A stretch of 64,000 nucleotides of DNA, taken from Phanerochaete sordida (lineage: Eukaryota > Basidiomycota > Agaricomycetes > Polyporales > Phanerochaetaceae). The stretch spans positions 1 through 64,000 of the forward strand of contig BPQB01000060.1 of the NCBI GenBank assembly GCA_019973155.2, given 5' to 3'. Positions 56,501 through 64,000 of this stretch are shown here, piece after piece. The first letter of the stretch is position 1; the number at the start of each line of letters is the position of its first letter. The notes under the pieces were generated by a model. The model saw only the letters and a list, made by a program, of their open reading frames with translations, ran no database searches and was not told where the DNA came from. The translations under genes and the position numbers were made by a program.

Positions 56501-58333
56501 CTCAGCCCTGCGACGAGCCCGCGGCCAACGCCAAGGGAAAGGCACCCAGGGCTCCTCCGAAGCAAGTGAAGCTCAACCTCAAGACGTCGAAATATCATGG
56601 GATTGTGCATTACCCGGGAGGTATCCGGGCAGCTGGCACAACAGATGTGTTTAGCACACAAACGGTGAGTGTTGGCCTATCCTGCTGGGTTTCACGCTCA
56701 CAACATATCGTATATATGTAGGGCGAGCTGGAACACAAGCGCGGGAAGCGGTTCTATCCGTTCTCGAAGACCAAGGACCACCGAGGAGCGATAGCGCGCC
56801 GTACCCAACGCCAGCGCGTTCTATACACGATGTTCGAACGCGAAGCAAACCGTCGGATCCGCGTGGCAGCTCGCGAAGGTCACGAGCTGCCTGGGCACAC
56901 TGGCAAGCCCGAGAATCTGCGGCGAAAACGGCAGCGCTCACAGCGTCCGTTGGATGCAGTGTTCGCTGGTCGTGAACGCGAACGGCTTTCGCCAGCTGCG
57001 TTCGCCGCACATCATCAGATCTCTGGCTTACGAAGGCATCATATGACTCTTGACGAGTACAAAGCGAAATTTGGTAGCGATCCGGCCTTCCAGGTACGTA
57101 TGCCGACCCGCTATACTTGGGTATCGTGCTCAAAGATTGCAGGACTGGACGCCGCAGCTCTATAGTCATCTCATTGGCCGATTGACAAATCGTCCTTTCG
57201 ACGGCGAAGAGAAGGTGTGCACGGACGCAGAAGTGCTCGGTTTGCATATCTGGGGCGACACCATGTACTTCCACAAAACGATGCGGGTCAACTATACAAC
57301 ATACGACATGCGGCGCGATCAAGATACCGTCAATCCGCGCACCCATCCCGACATCATGGTTCTCGGCCACGACGAGGATGACGACCCGCATCCACATCCA
57401 TACTGGTACGCCCGGGTCCTCACGATGTTCCATGTTCGTGCGAGATATGTTCCCCGCGGCGCACCGGTGAACCACGGCATCCCATATCAAGACGTCGAGG
57501 TCCTCTACGTACGCTGGTCCGGGCGTGACACTTCTGTCCAGGGAGGCTTTGGATCACGCCGCCTGCACCTCGTCGGCTTTGTCGAGAGCTCCCTCCCTGA
57601 CGCATTCGGGTTCATGGACCCGAAGGAAGTCATTCGCGGAGCGCATTTGGTTCCCGCCTTTCGGTTTGGCCGTACCACCGAGCTCCTGGGGCCATCTGCC
57701 GCTCGCTACATCGACCCGGAGGCACCGCCTGAAACAAAAGACGAAGATTGGCGGTTCTACTACGTGAACAAGTATGTCCTCAGATCGATATTTTGCCTCT
57801 AGGTTACTAATGTATTGCTACAGCTTCGTCGATCGCGACATGTTCATGAGATTTCTAGGGGGCGGCGTTGGGCACAGGGCGACGTGGAATCTCGTGAAGA
57901 TCACGGAAACCATAAAGCTGCTCTCAAAACGAACGGTGGTAAAGGGGTACGAGCACCTTGGTCAGTACGATTTCATGTTGAATGCTGCACGATTTTACTC
58001 ATTGCCTGATTTTTTGCAGCGCAAGGGCAGGCTCCTACCTCGGCTGCCGAAGAAGATGGCGAAGTCGAGCAGCCTCATCCCGAAGATTTCGATATGCAGC
58101 GCATCTTCGGAGAGGTCCTCGCCGAGCTCGAACGCGATGAAGAGGAGGACCGGCTCATGCAAGAGGAGCTTGAGGAAGCGTTGTCCGAGGACGAGGATGA
58201 CGAGGATGACGATGACACAGCTTGGCAGCAGGCCGAAGACGAGGACGGCGATGACAGCGACGAAGAGAGCGCGTCGGAAAGCGAGAGCGAAACCGACGAC
58301 GTTCCCGTCGACGAGTTCGATGGTAGCTACTGA
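53529..58333 (+). CDS. Plavaka-type DNA transposase
   Basis: About a dozen exons. Exon 1 is 53529-53750 and exon 2 is 53806-55200; the gene ends at 58333. It encodes over 1,200 aa. An N-terminal C2H2 finger (CGASGCDRSFTSERSVIQHR) leads into a Pro/Ser-rich region. The family core follows: YIPE with WSDSTHLANFGTAALWPIYL, MHLMQQIWLLLLDEKFMEAY, LFPRFVTYSADYPE, CIRRLGRCPCTLC, DLLHEWEVGNFKAVLIHLLR, and VPTFGRDTIRRFGRNVS. Then KYHGIVHYPGGIR, VNYTTYDMRRDQDTVNPRTH, HPYWYARVL, DPKEVIRGAHLVPAF and FVDRDMFMRFLGGGVGH. The C-terminus is an acidic Glu/Asp tail. This is the agaricomycete Plavaka family (CMC/EnSpm-related), which cuts and pastes its element. No stop or frameshift seen, so it may be active. 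One intron (55480-55529) begins GC. Confidence 0.88.
55480..55529 (+). other. non-canonical GC-AG intron in the transposase gene
   Basis: The exon ends CCGGAGAG before GCAAGT, a strong donor apart from C for T; the acceptor is GTCGCAG. Only this join keeps the conserved YPER-TLLACIRRLGRCPC order. Confidence 0.7.
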
Positions 58334-60162
58334 TGTATTCATACGCGCAATGGTTATATTGCTTCCAACGTACCTCAGAGCCCTCCCGCACTTTGCATCG
58401 CGCCAAAGGGCTTGGCCATCCAACGCCCATTGCATCGCTAATGTAGTCTGCTACTATCGTGTTCGGCCCTGATTATATCGCAATAATATCTCTTTTCGCT
58501 ATGATATATGGTAACATAAACGGCTCCGTGCACGGAGGTGTGTGCTCAACGACAGTCCGTGCACGGAGGGCAATATATTCCATTATTTGGCGCGATATTT
58601 GCCTCTCGCGCGCGTAAGTCAAATACATTTATCAAAATGCACTACAATGTGACTTATCGACAGGTCCTTTTTGCTGATGACATTGATTGGCCTATGTGCA
58701 GCTCTCCTGAAAGCGTACCGAGGGGCTCACCTGCCTATCGCGCACCAAAGAGCCGTTTGCGCGGTACTTCCCTCGCCCTCGCCGCCGTTCCCTGGCCCGC
58801 CTGCTCTACTATCTGCTGTATGTCCCTTCTTGATCTTCGTGTCACCTTTTACACCCTACTAACGTCACAAGTTGGTTAGCTCTGTTGCTAGCTCTGTTGC
58901 TTTAGATCCGTGAGCTTCGTCCACTTACCAAGGCCACCGGAGCTGAAGATGCTCATGCTTTCTCAGTCCCCTCGCCGCCCTCTCGCCCTTCACCCCAGCT
59001 AACCACATCGCCCCTCGCCGCCGGCGTGCCCGCTTTGCGCCGTGCAGGCACACATGAAAACATCGTAGCAAGCGCATCCGCGGATTGGACATGCAGTACA
59101 TGAGGCCAGGTCTCTGCGCATGGACATCCTCGCTGTCCATGCCGCGCAGTACAATGACTACAGGCGCGCGAGACCCCCGCACCCAAGGCAGGTTGGCACG
59201 GCCCTCCGACGCCCTCCGCCCCCTTCCACTCTCGGTGATCGCGACGGCCAGCCTCCAGCCAACACCCGCCTCGCCGAATTTTATTGTGCACTTCCTCCGT
59301 CTGAGTGTGCTCGTCCCAAATGAGCTCGGCCGCGAGGCAACCGAGGAACGTGCGTCTATCGACGGCGAACGCTTGAACACGCAGCCGTCCGTGTCACCGC
59401 TACTCACGCCACGCATGCTCAGCAAGACGACGTCGGCCGGCGCGTCCTGCGACCCGCATGCGAACACGCTGCGCCCGACGCGCACGTGATACTTCCTGCT
59501 CGCGAGCCTCATGCGCTCAGCACTCAAGGGCTACATGACGCGCGTGTGGCGCAGGACGGAGCCGCTTGAGGTCCTGCAGCCTTGATGTCGGCAAGTATTT
59601 TCATTAACTGTGTACTGTACAGGCTCTTGCTGATATTGACACCCTTACAGATGACACGCTGCCGGTGCTCTCGCGGTCGCGCGCCCACCGGCGTCCGAAT
59701 CGCCGCCGAGCGCACATGGAGGACAGCATTGCGGTAGCCGTGCTTGCGCGCTCAACGCGATTGCAGCGCAGCGCAAGCCCTTTGCCGCTACTGAGGCCGA
59801 TCGCATGAGCACAGGTCCACAGGAACTCAGAGAAGCAAGCGTCAGGAATCAGGATGCTGGCTGCGTTGCTAGTAGTAGTAGATGGTCTATTCGCCTCACC
59901 AGAACACTACCGGCGCCGTAAGTAATGCTCTATCGGTAGTGCGATGGCGCAGACGAGCCTGGCTTGCGGCCTCGAGTTGTCCATCGACGGTGACGCAACC
60001 CTTAACTCAGCCTCTAACGTTGTGTCCACGCTGAGCTTGCGCTGAGCAGGGCTTTGCACGGGGACCCCGGACACCTAAGACCGTTTGGTTTCAAGTCATT
60101 TACTACGCTCATAGGAAGACATGCTCATGTCTGCTTGGATTGCATCTCAGACAATGTAATAT
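58334..60162. other. gene-poor 3' flank of the transposase
   Basis: Holds the palindrome pair at 58524-58568. A plus-strand block ending about 59580 (ALKGYMTRVWRR) looks exon-like but has no recognised family. No other gene seen. This should contain the right end of the inserted element. Confidence 0.35.
58524..58568. repeat. two copies of a 14-base palindrome
   Basis: CTCCGTGCACGGAG at 58524-58537 is a perfect palindrome. GTCCGTGCACGGAG at 58555-58568 repeats it with one change. They are 31 bases apart (start to start, three helical turns) and about 190 bases after the transposase stop. This suits a subterminal protein-binding site or terminator, but no counterpart was found at the left end. 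Confidence 0.5.
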
Positions 60163-61428
60163 CTATACTAGAGCTGCAAAAGTGATGAAGAAATCGTGCC
60201 CGCCGAGCGGAGCTTCGGCCCGTTTCCCGCCTAGTTGGTGGTCCTCCAGGTAGTCGCGTGCCCATGCGTTGTCAGCAGCAAAGGAGGAAAGGCGGTGTTG
60301 TTTGACAGCGCCGATCAGACGATTAACGCGACGAAACTCAGACACCAGAGATAGGATGCGTGGGGTGCGAGGCTTAGCAAAGGGTTCCGGCGGCTTGACT
60401 GTAGGTGTTCCGAAAGCGTCGATGCCTGAGGAGCGGAAGATTCGAGTTAAGGCATCGTACCGGCGGTTGAAGGAATTGTCGTCGGTGACAGGATGGTCGG
60501 CCAGATGCTGCGCGCGAACTGCGTCGTCGACACTTTGAGAGAAGTTATCGAACCGATGCTTCTCGCCGCGCTTGGGGAAAAGGAGACGAGGTGGGTAGGT
60601 CGACCTGGGGATGTCGCGGTCGAGGGCCAGCGTCGCACCGGCCAACCGAAGCGGGGGAGACAAGACTATAGTGGCGAGGACTGGGCGATGATCTGTCGCC
60701 GGAATGAAATTGTGTAGGACGCACGCGAAGGCCGTCACTGTACCGCGTCGGGAGGCGGAGACGCGGTCAATAACCGACTGCCCCGAACCTGCTTTACAGG
60801 TATACGAGGTGCGTGCGTCTGCGTCGTGCTGTGTCTGCCATATATCGAAGCCGTCAGTGGTCCTTAGGAGCGACGTGTAGCCGTCCCGTGAGGCCGAGTA
60901 TCGGTCTGCTTGCGCCAGGGACTCAGATGGGGACAGTGTCGTGTTATAGTCGCCCATCAGAGTCCATGAGTGAGGCGCGTCACGGCAGACCGCAGATACA
61001 AGGGTCCAGAATTCCGAGAGCAGTGCGAGTTGCGTACCTGGATCCCACGGAGCGTATATGCCAATGAAGCGGTGGATGAAACCGCGACCACCCTCAGTTC
61101 CAATCACGATGTCAACGGCGACGAGCCTGCCGCGGAGGCGATCGTCGACTGGGACGGGTTGCGCGTGCAGGCCGTGGCGGACCCCAAGGATCACGCCCCA
61201 CTTTCCGCTACGACCACCGTCTGATTTGATGCCTGCAGATTCAAATTTCTGATAATTAGTAGCGCGGACACGGTCGCGCATAGGGTGGACAGATTTCGTT
61301 TCATTCAGGACCCACACATGTGGGCGATGTACATTGATCACGTCCGAGATGGCCGCCTGCTTCGCAGCGTTGGCCAAACCATTAGAGTTTATGGTCAGCG
61401 CTGTGAGCGGGGGCGCAGATGCAGACAC
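60163..61428 (-). CDS. LINE ORF2 part: AP-type endonuclease
   Basis: A 421-codon frame from ATG 61428. Endonuclease (EEP/APE-like) motifs are in order: ALTINSNGLANAAKQAAISD, VWVLNETKS (Glu of the active site), FIGIYAPWDPG, WTLMGDYNTTLS (Asp/Asn), GQSVIDRVSAS, and PATDHRPVLATI (Asp/His). It nicks target DNA to prime reverse transcription. After about residue 400 the LINE linker ends, and the last codons (about DFFITFAALV) come from the inserted block. The reverse transcriptase that should follow is at 39804-43616. It is 177 bases downstream of ORF1. Confidence 0.88.
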   Translation of the reverse strand: MSASAPPLTALTINSNGLANAAKQAAISDVINVHRPHVWVLNETKSVHPMRDRVRATNYQKFESAGIKSDGGRSGKWGVILGVRHGLHAQPVPVDDRLRGRLVAVDIVIGTEGGRGFIHRFIGIYAPWDPGTQLALLSEFWTLVSAVCRDAPHSWTLMGDYNTTLSPSESLAQADRYSASRDGYTSLLRTTDGFDIWQTQHDADARTSYTCKAGSGQSVIDRVSASRRGTVTAFACVLHNFIPATDHRPVLATIVLSPPLRLAGATLALDRDIPRSTYPPRLLFPKRGEKHRFDNFSQSVDDAVRAQHLADHPVTDDNSFNRRYDALTRIFRSSGIDAFGTPTVKPPEPFAKPRTPRILSLVSEFRRVNRLIGAVKQHRLSSFAADNAWARDYLEDHQLGGKRAEAPLGGHDFFITFAALV

Positions 61429-61605
61429 ACGAAGGATAAGGCAAGAGAAAAGAAAGGAAACAAGAAGAAGACGAAAGGGATAAACATAAAACCGATCATT
61501 TGAAGAACAGGAACGAGGTGAAACGGAAGACGCAGACGCAGACGCGGACGAAGACAGAGTATAGAGAGAGGCGGAGGGATGGGAGACGTGTGGGCACGGG
61601 GCAGT

Positions 61606-62590
61606 TCAACTGTCCGTCGTGAGATGTGCGACTACGGCTTGTAGCCCTTCAGGCCTAAGCACGGGTCGGCGACGCATCAGCGACGGAGCAGACGGGGCCT
61701 CCAATGTGCTTACCGAAGATTGCGAGTGTGCAGTATTCGATGGGCCTGCAGCGCCCTGAGCCGGGGGAGCCAGCCCAGGCGGGACAACGGGGGCACCGAG
61801 GAGTGGTTGACCCGCGCCAGCGGCTGCGTCCATGGACGCGGTCAGGGATGCGTTGATGGAGCTTTTCTGCGCTTCAATGGTGCGGAGGTCTGCGCGGCGC
61901 TCTCCGATCTCGGCGTCGAGCTCTTGCAGGCGGAGAAAGTTGGCGGCAGTAGCTTCGGGCGACGGGTTGAGGGAGATCATCGACTCGACGTGACGACGCT
62001 CCTGACGGAGGTCGGACACCTCCTGACGGGCCTGGGATACTTCGCTGTTGTGAAGCTGCAGGGCGATGACAGAGTTGACACTGTGGACCGTAGAGTCGAG
62101 CCGACTCCCGAGGGCCAGAATGGCCTGGCTGCTTTGCTGGACGGCGCTGTAGACGGTGTTCATGGCTTCGAGACCGTTGCGACGAATCTCAGCGATCTCG
62201 CGGCTCATGGTTGAGGTTCGCCCGCCATCGTCGCCCGAGGTTCCGGCTCTGGGGATGAACAGGCCGTGGGAGTTCAGGTCGTACAAGAGCCCTGGCAGGA
62301 AGGTGTTCCGCTGAACGTATCTGCCGCCATGCTTGTCGCCCGGGAGCCAGTCCTTCAGGTGGTCTTCGCCATTAGCCACCAGCAGGGCTTCCTCCCACGT
62401 GAGCATGACGGCTGTGTAGACCTCGCCGTTGACGACCATGCGGCTGTGAACGATTGGGTCTTGCCCGTCCTCGCGCGCGCAAATCTTCCTTACCCATCGA
62501 TCCAGGGTAGGTTTAGCATTCGTCCAGTCGCGACATCCTAGCACGGCTATCTCGAAGCCGTACTGTATCTTATCAGGAAGCGGGCCACAT
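61606..62590 (-). CDS. LINE ORF1, C-terminal part
   Basis: An open frame ending at 61606, starting without an ATG at the edge of the 551-bp insertion. It reads YGFEIAVLGCRDWTNAKPTL, VRKICAREDGQDP, YTAVMLTWEEALLVANGEDH. Then comes a coiled-coil stretch (EVSDLRQERRHVESMI and LQELDAEIGERRADLRTIEA) and a Pro/Ala-rich tail. By position just upstream of the endonuclease, and by the coiled coil, it is the RNA-binding ORF1 product of the LINE (inference from context; no nucleic-acid knuckle seen). Its first half lies at 63142-63859. Confidence 0.65.
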
Positions 62591-63141
62591 CAGGTAACGG
62601 ACCACTTTCCTTCTCGCTGCGTGCCCCTCACGCAAAACGCGTTCTGGGGGCGCAAAAATTTCCGAATACCTAAGCGACTACATTATGTACATATTCTGCG
62701 AGCTACAATATGATACAGTGGAGGGCTCTCGAGTTAGAGGCCTGAGATGTGTCTAAAATCTAAGACTTGCCTAATTTGGCATGCTGCCCCACCAGTCCGC
62801 CATAAACTCCCGTTTCTATCGCTCCAACCAGTGAGACTGGCAATGGTATGCCTCGGAGTACCACTAATTACACCAAAGAAGGCTTAGCAATGCTTTTTGA
62901 CCCCACCTTCAGCACACATACACCGATTCTCGCAGCAGTGGCCCGCTTCCTGGTTTCTTGGCCCACTGAGTGCGAAGCCAGAACTGTCTCTCTGTAGCAT
63001 GTACGTTTGTCTCCTAAAATCTGAAAAAAATTATACTTGGTATACATAAGCGATGTGTATCTACGAAAAATCAATGCTAACCCTCATCTGTCATAGCAAG
63101 AGCACAAATAATCAAAGAAGGCCCAGGTGGTCCGTTACCTG
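62591..63141. mobile_element. 551-bp element with terminal inverted repeats (MITE-like)
   Basis: Begins CAGGTAACGGACCAC (62591-62605) and ends with its exact complement (63127-63141). The inside is AT-richer and has no gene. It interrupts LINE ORF1. A frame crossing the ORF1 halves is regained only if 3n+2 bases are removed beside the element, which would fit a 2- or 8-base target duplication, but no clean duplication is visible. Non-autonomous DNA transposon is the best call. Confidence 0.7.
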
Positions 63142-63859
63142 GGCGCCTACAGTACAGGGGTTGGACGAGCCGCGAGGTGGTCGGATAGTACATGAGATGG
63201 TCGATGACAGGGGGTGAGGACGCGATTGCGTCGAGGTCGGCGTGTCGTGCGAAGTCATAGACAAGCCTCCAGCGGCCGGTGTAGTCGGAGGGATAACGCG
63301 AGAGGACGCGAAAGCCTCGATTGGCGCACCATTCGTCCAACTTTTTCATCAACTCCTCTGCCTGCTCCCTACTATCCACGTTGAACGTCGCCCTTCGCGA
63401 CTTGTCGACTCCTTGAGCAACTCTCCAGCTCACAAGGACCGAGGGTTCTTCTTCCGTGATGCAGCCGCGCAGCTCCTGTAGGATGTCGGGTCGAGGGGAC
63501 TTAACCTTCTCAGGGTCGAGCAGTAGGAAGGCGTAGTCATACGGTTTGCGCACGTCCGCCTGACGTACTATTAACGCGCCAAAGATCTCGTTTCGGGCGG
63601 ACGAAGGCGGGAGCTTGTCGCAGACCCGATGTAAGATCTTGCGGAGGTGGTCCGCTGCGGACTGGGGTGCCGTTGATTCGAGATGATATACCGTGAGCTG
63701 AAAACCATCTTGCGGTCCGATCTGGGACTCGGGAGGCGGCTCTTCTTCCTGCGCTTCCTGAGGGGCAGGTCGGCTGGGAAGGCCCAGGTTTGGTCGGGAC
63801 GGGGGAGGAGGGAGAGGCATTCGGCGGGATAGGGGTTGCAGATCTTCGTCTTGATTCAC
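63142..63859 (-). CDS. LINE ORF1, N-terminal part
   Basis: From ATG 63859 (MNQDEDLQPLSRRMPLPPPP), a Pro-rich start. Then a compact domain (GFQLTVYHLESTAPQSAADH, KPYDYAFLLLDPEKVKS, RRATFNVDSREQAEELMKKL, GFRVLSRYPSDYTGRWRLVY) whose pattern may be an RRM-like fold, as in many LINE ORF1 proteins (inference). In the present DNA the frame runs into the 551-bp element and stops at 63077 after about 22 foreign residues, so the protein is truncated. Confidence 0.55.
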
Positions 63860-63960
63860 AAGGTGTCGTCGAGCAGGTTAGGTGAAGATATTTTAGAGTG
63901 TTATGATGCGAATAAGATACGATTCAGACGAGGGGTACAATAGATTATCAGAACATATAG

Positions 63961-63987
63961 TGGTGGTGGTGGTGGTGGTGGTGGTGG
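63961..63987 (+). repeat. (TGG)9 microsatellite
   Basis: Nine perfect TGG units, about 100 bases upstream of the LINE ORF1 start; perhaps a target site or the 5' end of the LINE. Confidence 0.9.
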
Positions 63988-64000
63988 CAGACAAGCTTCG

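Larger units (their letters stand above)
43632..60197. mobile_element. 16.6-kb block inserted in the LINE, carrying a Plavaka-type transposase
   Basis: Both LINE halves are on the minus strand in the order expected of one element. The block between them was therefore probably inserted. It holds a DUF6698-like gene, a Plavaka-type transposase gene, two foldback repeats and about 8 kb of gene-poor DNA. Its ends show only a 9-base inverted match (ACGATTTCT at 43634-43642 and its complement at 60189-60197) and no clear target duplication. Exact borders, and whether this is one transposon or several nested ones, are not settled. Confidence 0.6.
60198..63860 (-). mobile_element. 5' half of the split LINE
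   Basis: Contains ORF1 (broken by a 551-bp element) and the endonuclease part of ORF2, minus strand, with the 5' end near a TGG microsatellite at 63961. It is the upstream complement of 39736-43633. Confidence 0.8.

Noticed and set aside
53529..58333. KDZ (Zisupton/Dileera/Kyakuja) transposase
   Set aside because: The motif order (WSDSTHLANFGTA, LFPRFVTYSADYPE, GRCPCTLC, DLLHEWEVG, VIRGAHLVPAF) is that of Plavaka, not KDZ, and no CxC-type cysteine cluster starts the protein.
11391..60076. Shared word GGGACCCCGGACAC near 11395 and 60061
   Set aside because: Fourteen bases without flanking similarity in GC-rich DNA; could be chance.
43634..60197. ACGATTTCT and its complement as terminal inverted repeats of the inserted block
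   Set aside because: Only nine bases match, the sequences diverge at once inside, and no target duplication flanks them. Kept only as a weak hint.

Overview
This is eukaryotic DNA, most likely from an agaricomycete (mushroom-forming basidiomycete). The genes are broken by many 45-60 bp GT-AG introns, and the P450s resemble the expanded families of wood and litter fungi. Also present are a Plavaka-type transposase, a DUF6698-like gene and a Tad/CRE-style LINE, all typical of this class. Coding regions are GC-rich, and I found no convincing tRNA or rRNA gene.

Layout. 1-39 kb is a cytochrome P450 array. It holds eight apparently intact genes: 3519-5758 (+), 14494-16750 (-), 18556-20597 (+), 22134-24393 (-), 25285-27456 (-), 28788-30984 (-), 34171-36427 (+) and 36661-38888 (-). 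It also holds at least seven decayed copies or fragments. No terpene synthase, PKS or NRPS gene accompanies them, so this reads as a birth-and-death tandem family rather than a classical biosynthetic cluster. All the P450s share one intron plan, including an 18-nt microexon in seven of the eight.

The array was built by two large inverted duplications. The first mirrors [P450, 93-aa gene, membrane protein gene] at 3.5-8.5 kb against 12.4-16.8 kb. Its centre carries a formin-like gene without an FH2 domain and a small cupin gene. The second mirrors two P450s at 22.1-27.5 kb against 31.8-36.4 kb around a single P450; one member of the right arm is now a pseudogene.

39.7-64 kb is mobile DNA. A LINE on the minus strand is split in two. 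The ORF1 and endonuclease part lies at 60.2-63.9 kb and the reverse transcriptase part at 39.7-43.6 kb. The 16.6 kb between them carries a Plavaka-type transposase (53.5-58.3 kb), a divergent DUF6698-like gene (51.6-53.3 kb), and about 8 kb of gene-poor, repeat-rich DNA. That DNA includes two long-stem foldback elements and a five-copy sequence module. LINE ORF1 is itself interrupted by a 551-bp element with 15-bp perfect terminal inverted repeats.

All exon joins were done by eye. Family names rest on recognised motifs; no database search was run.
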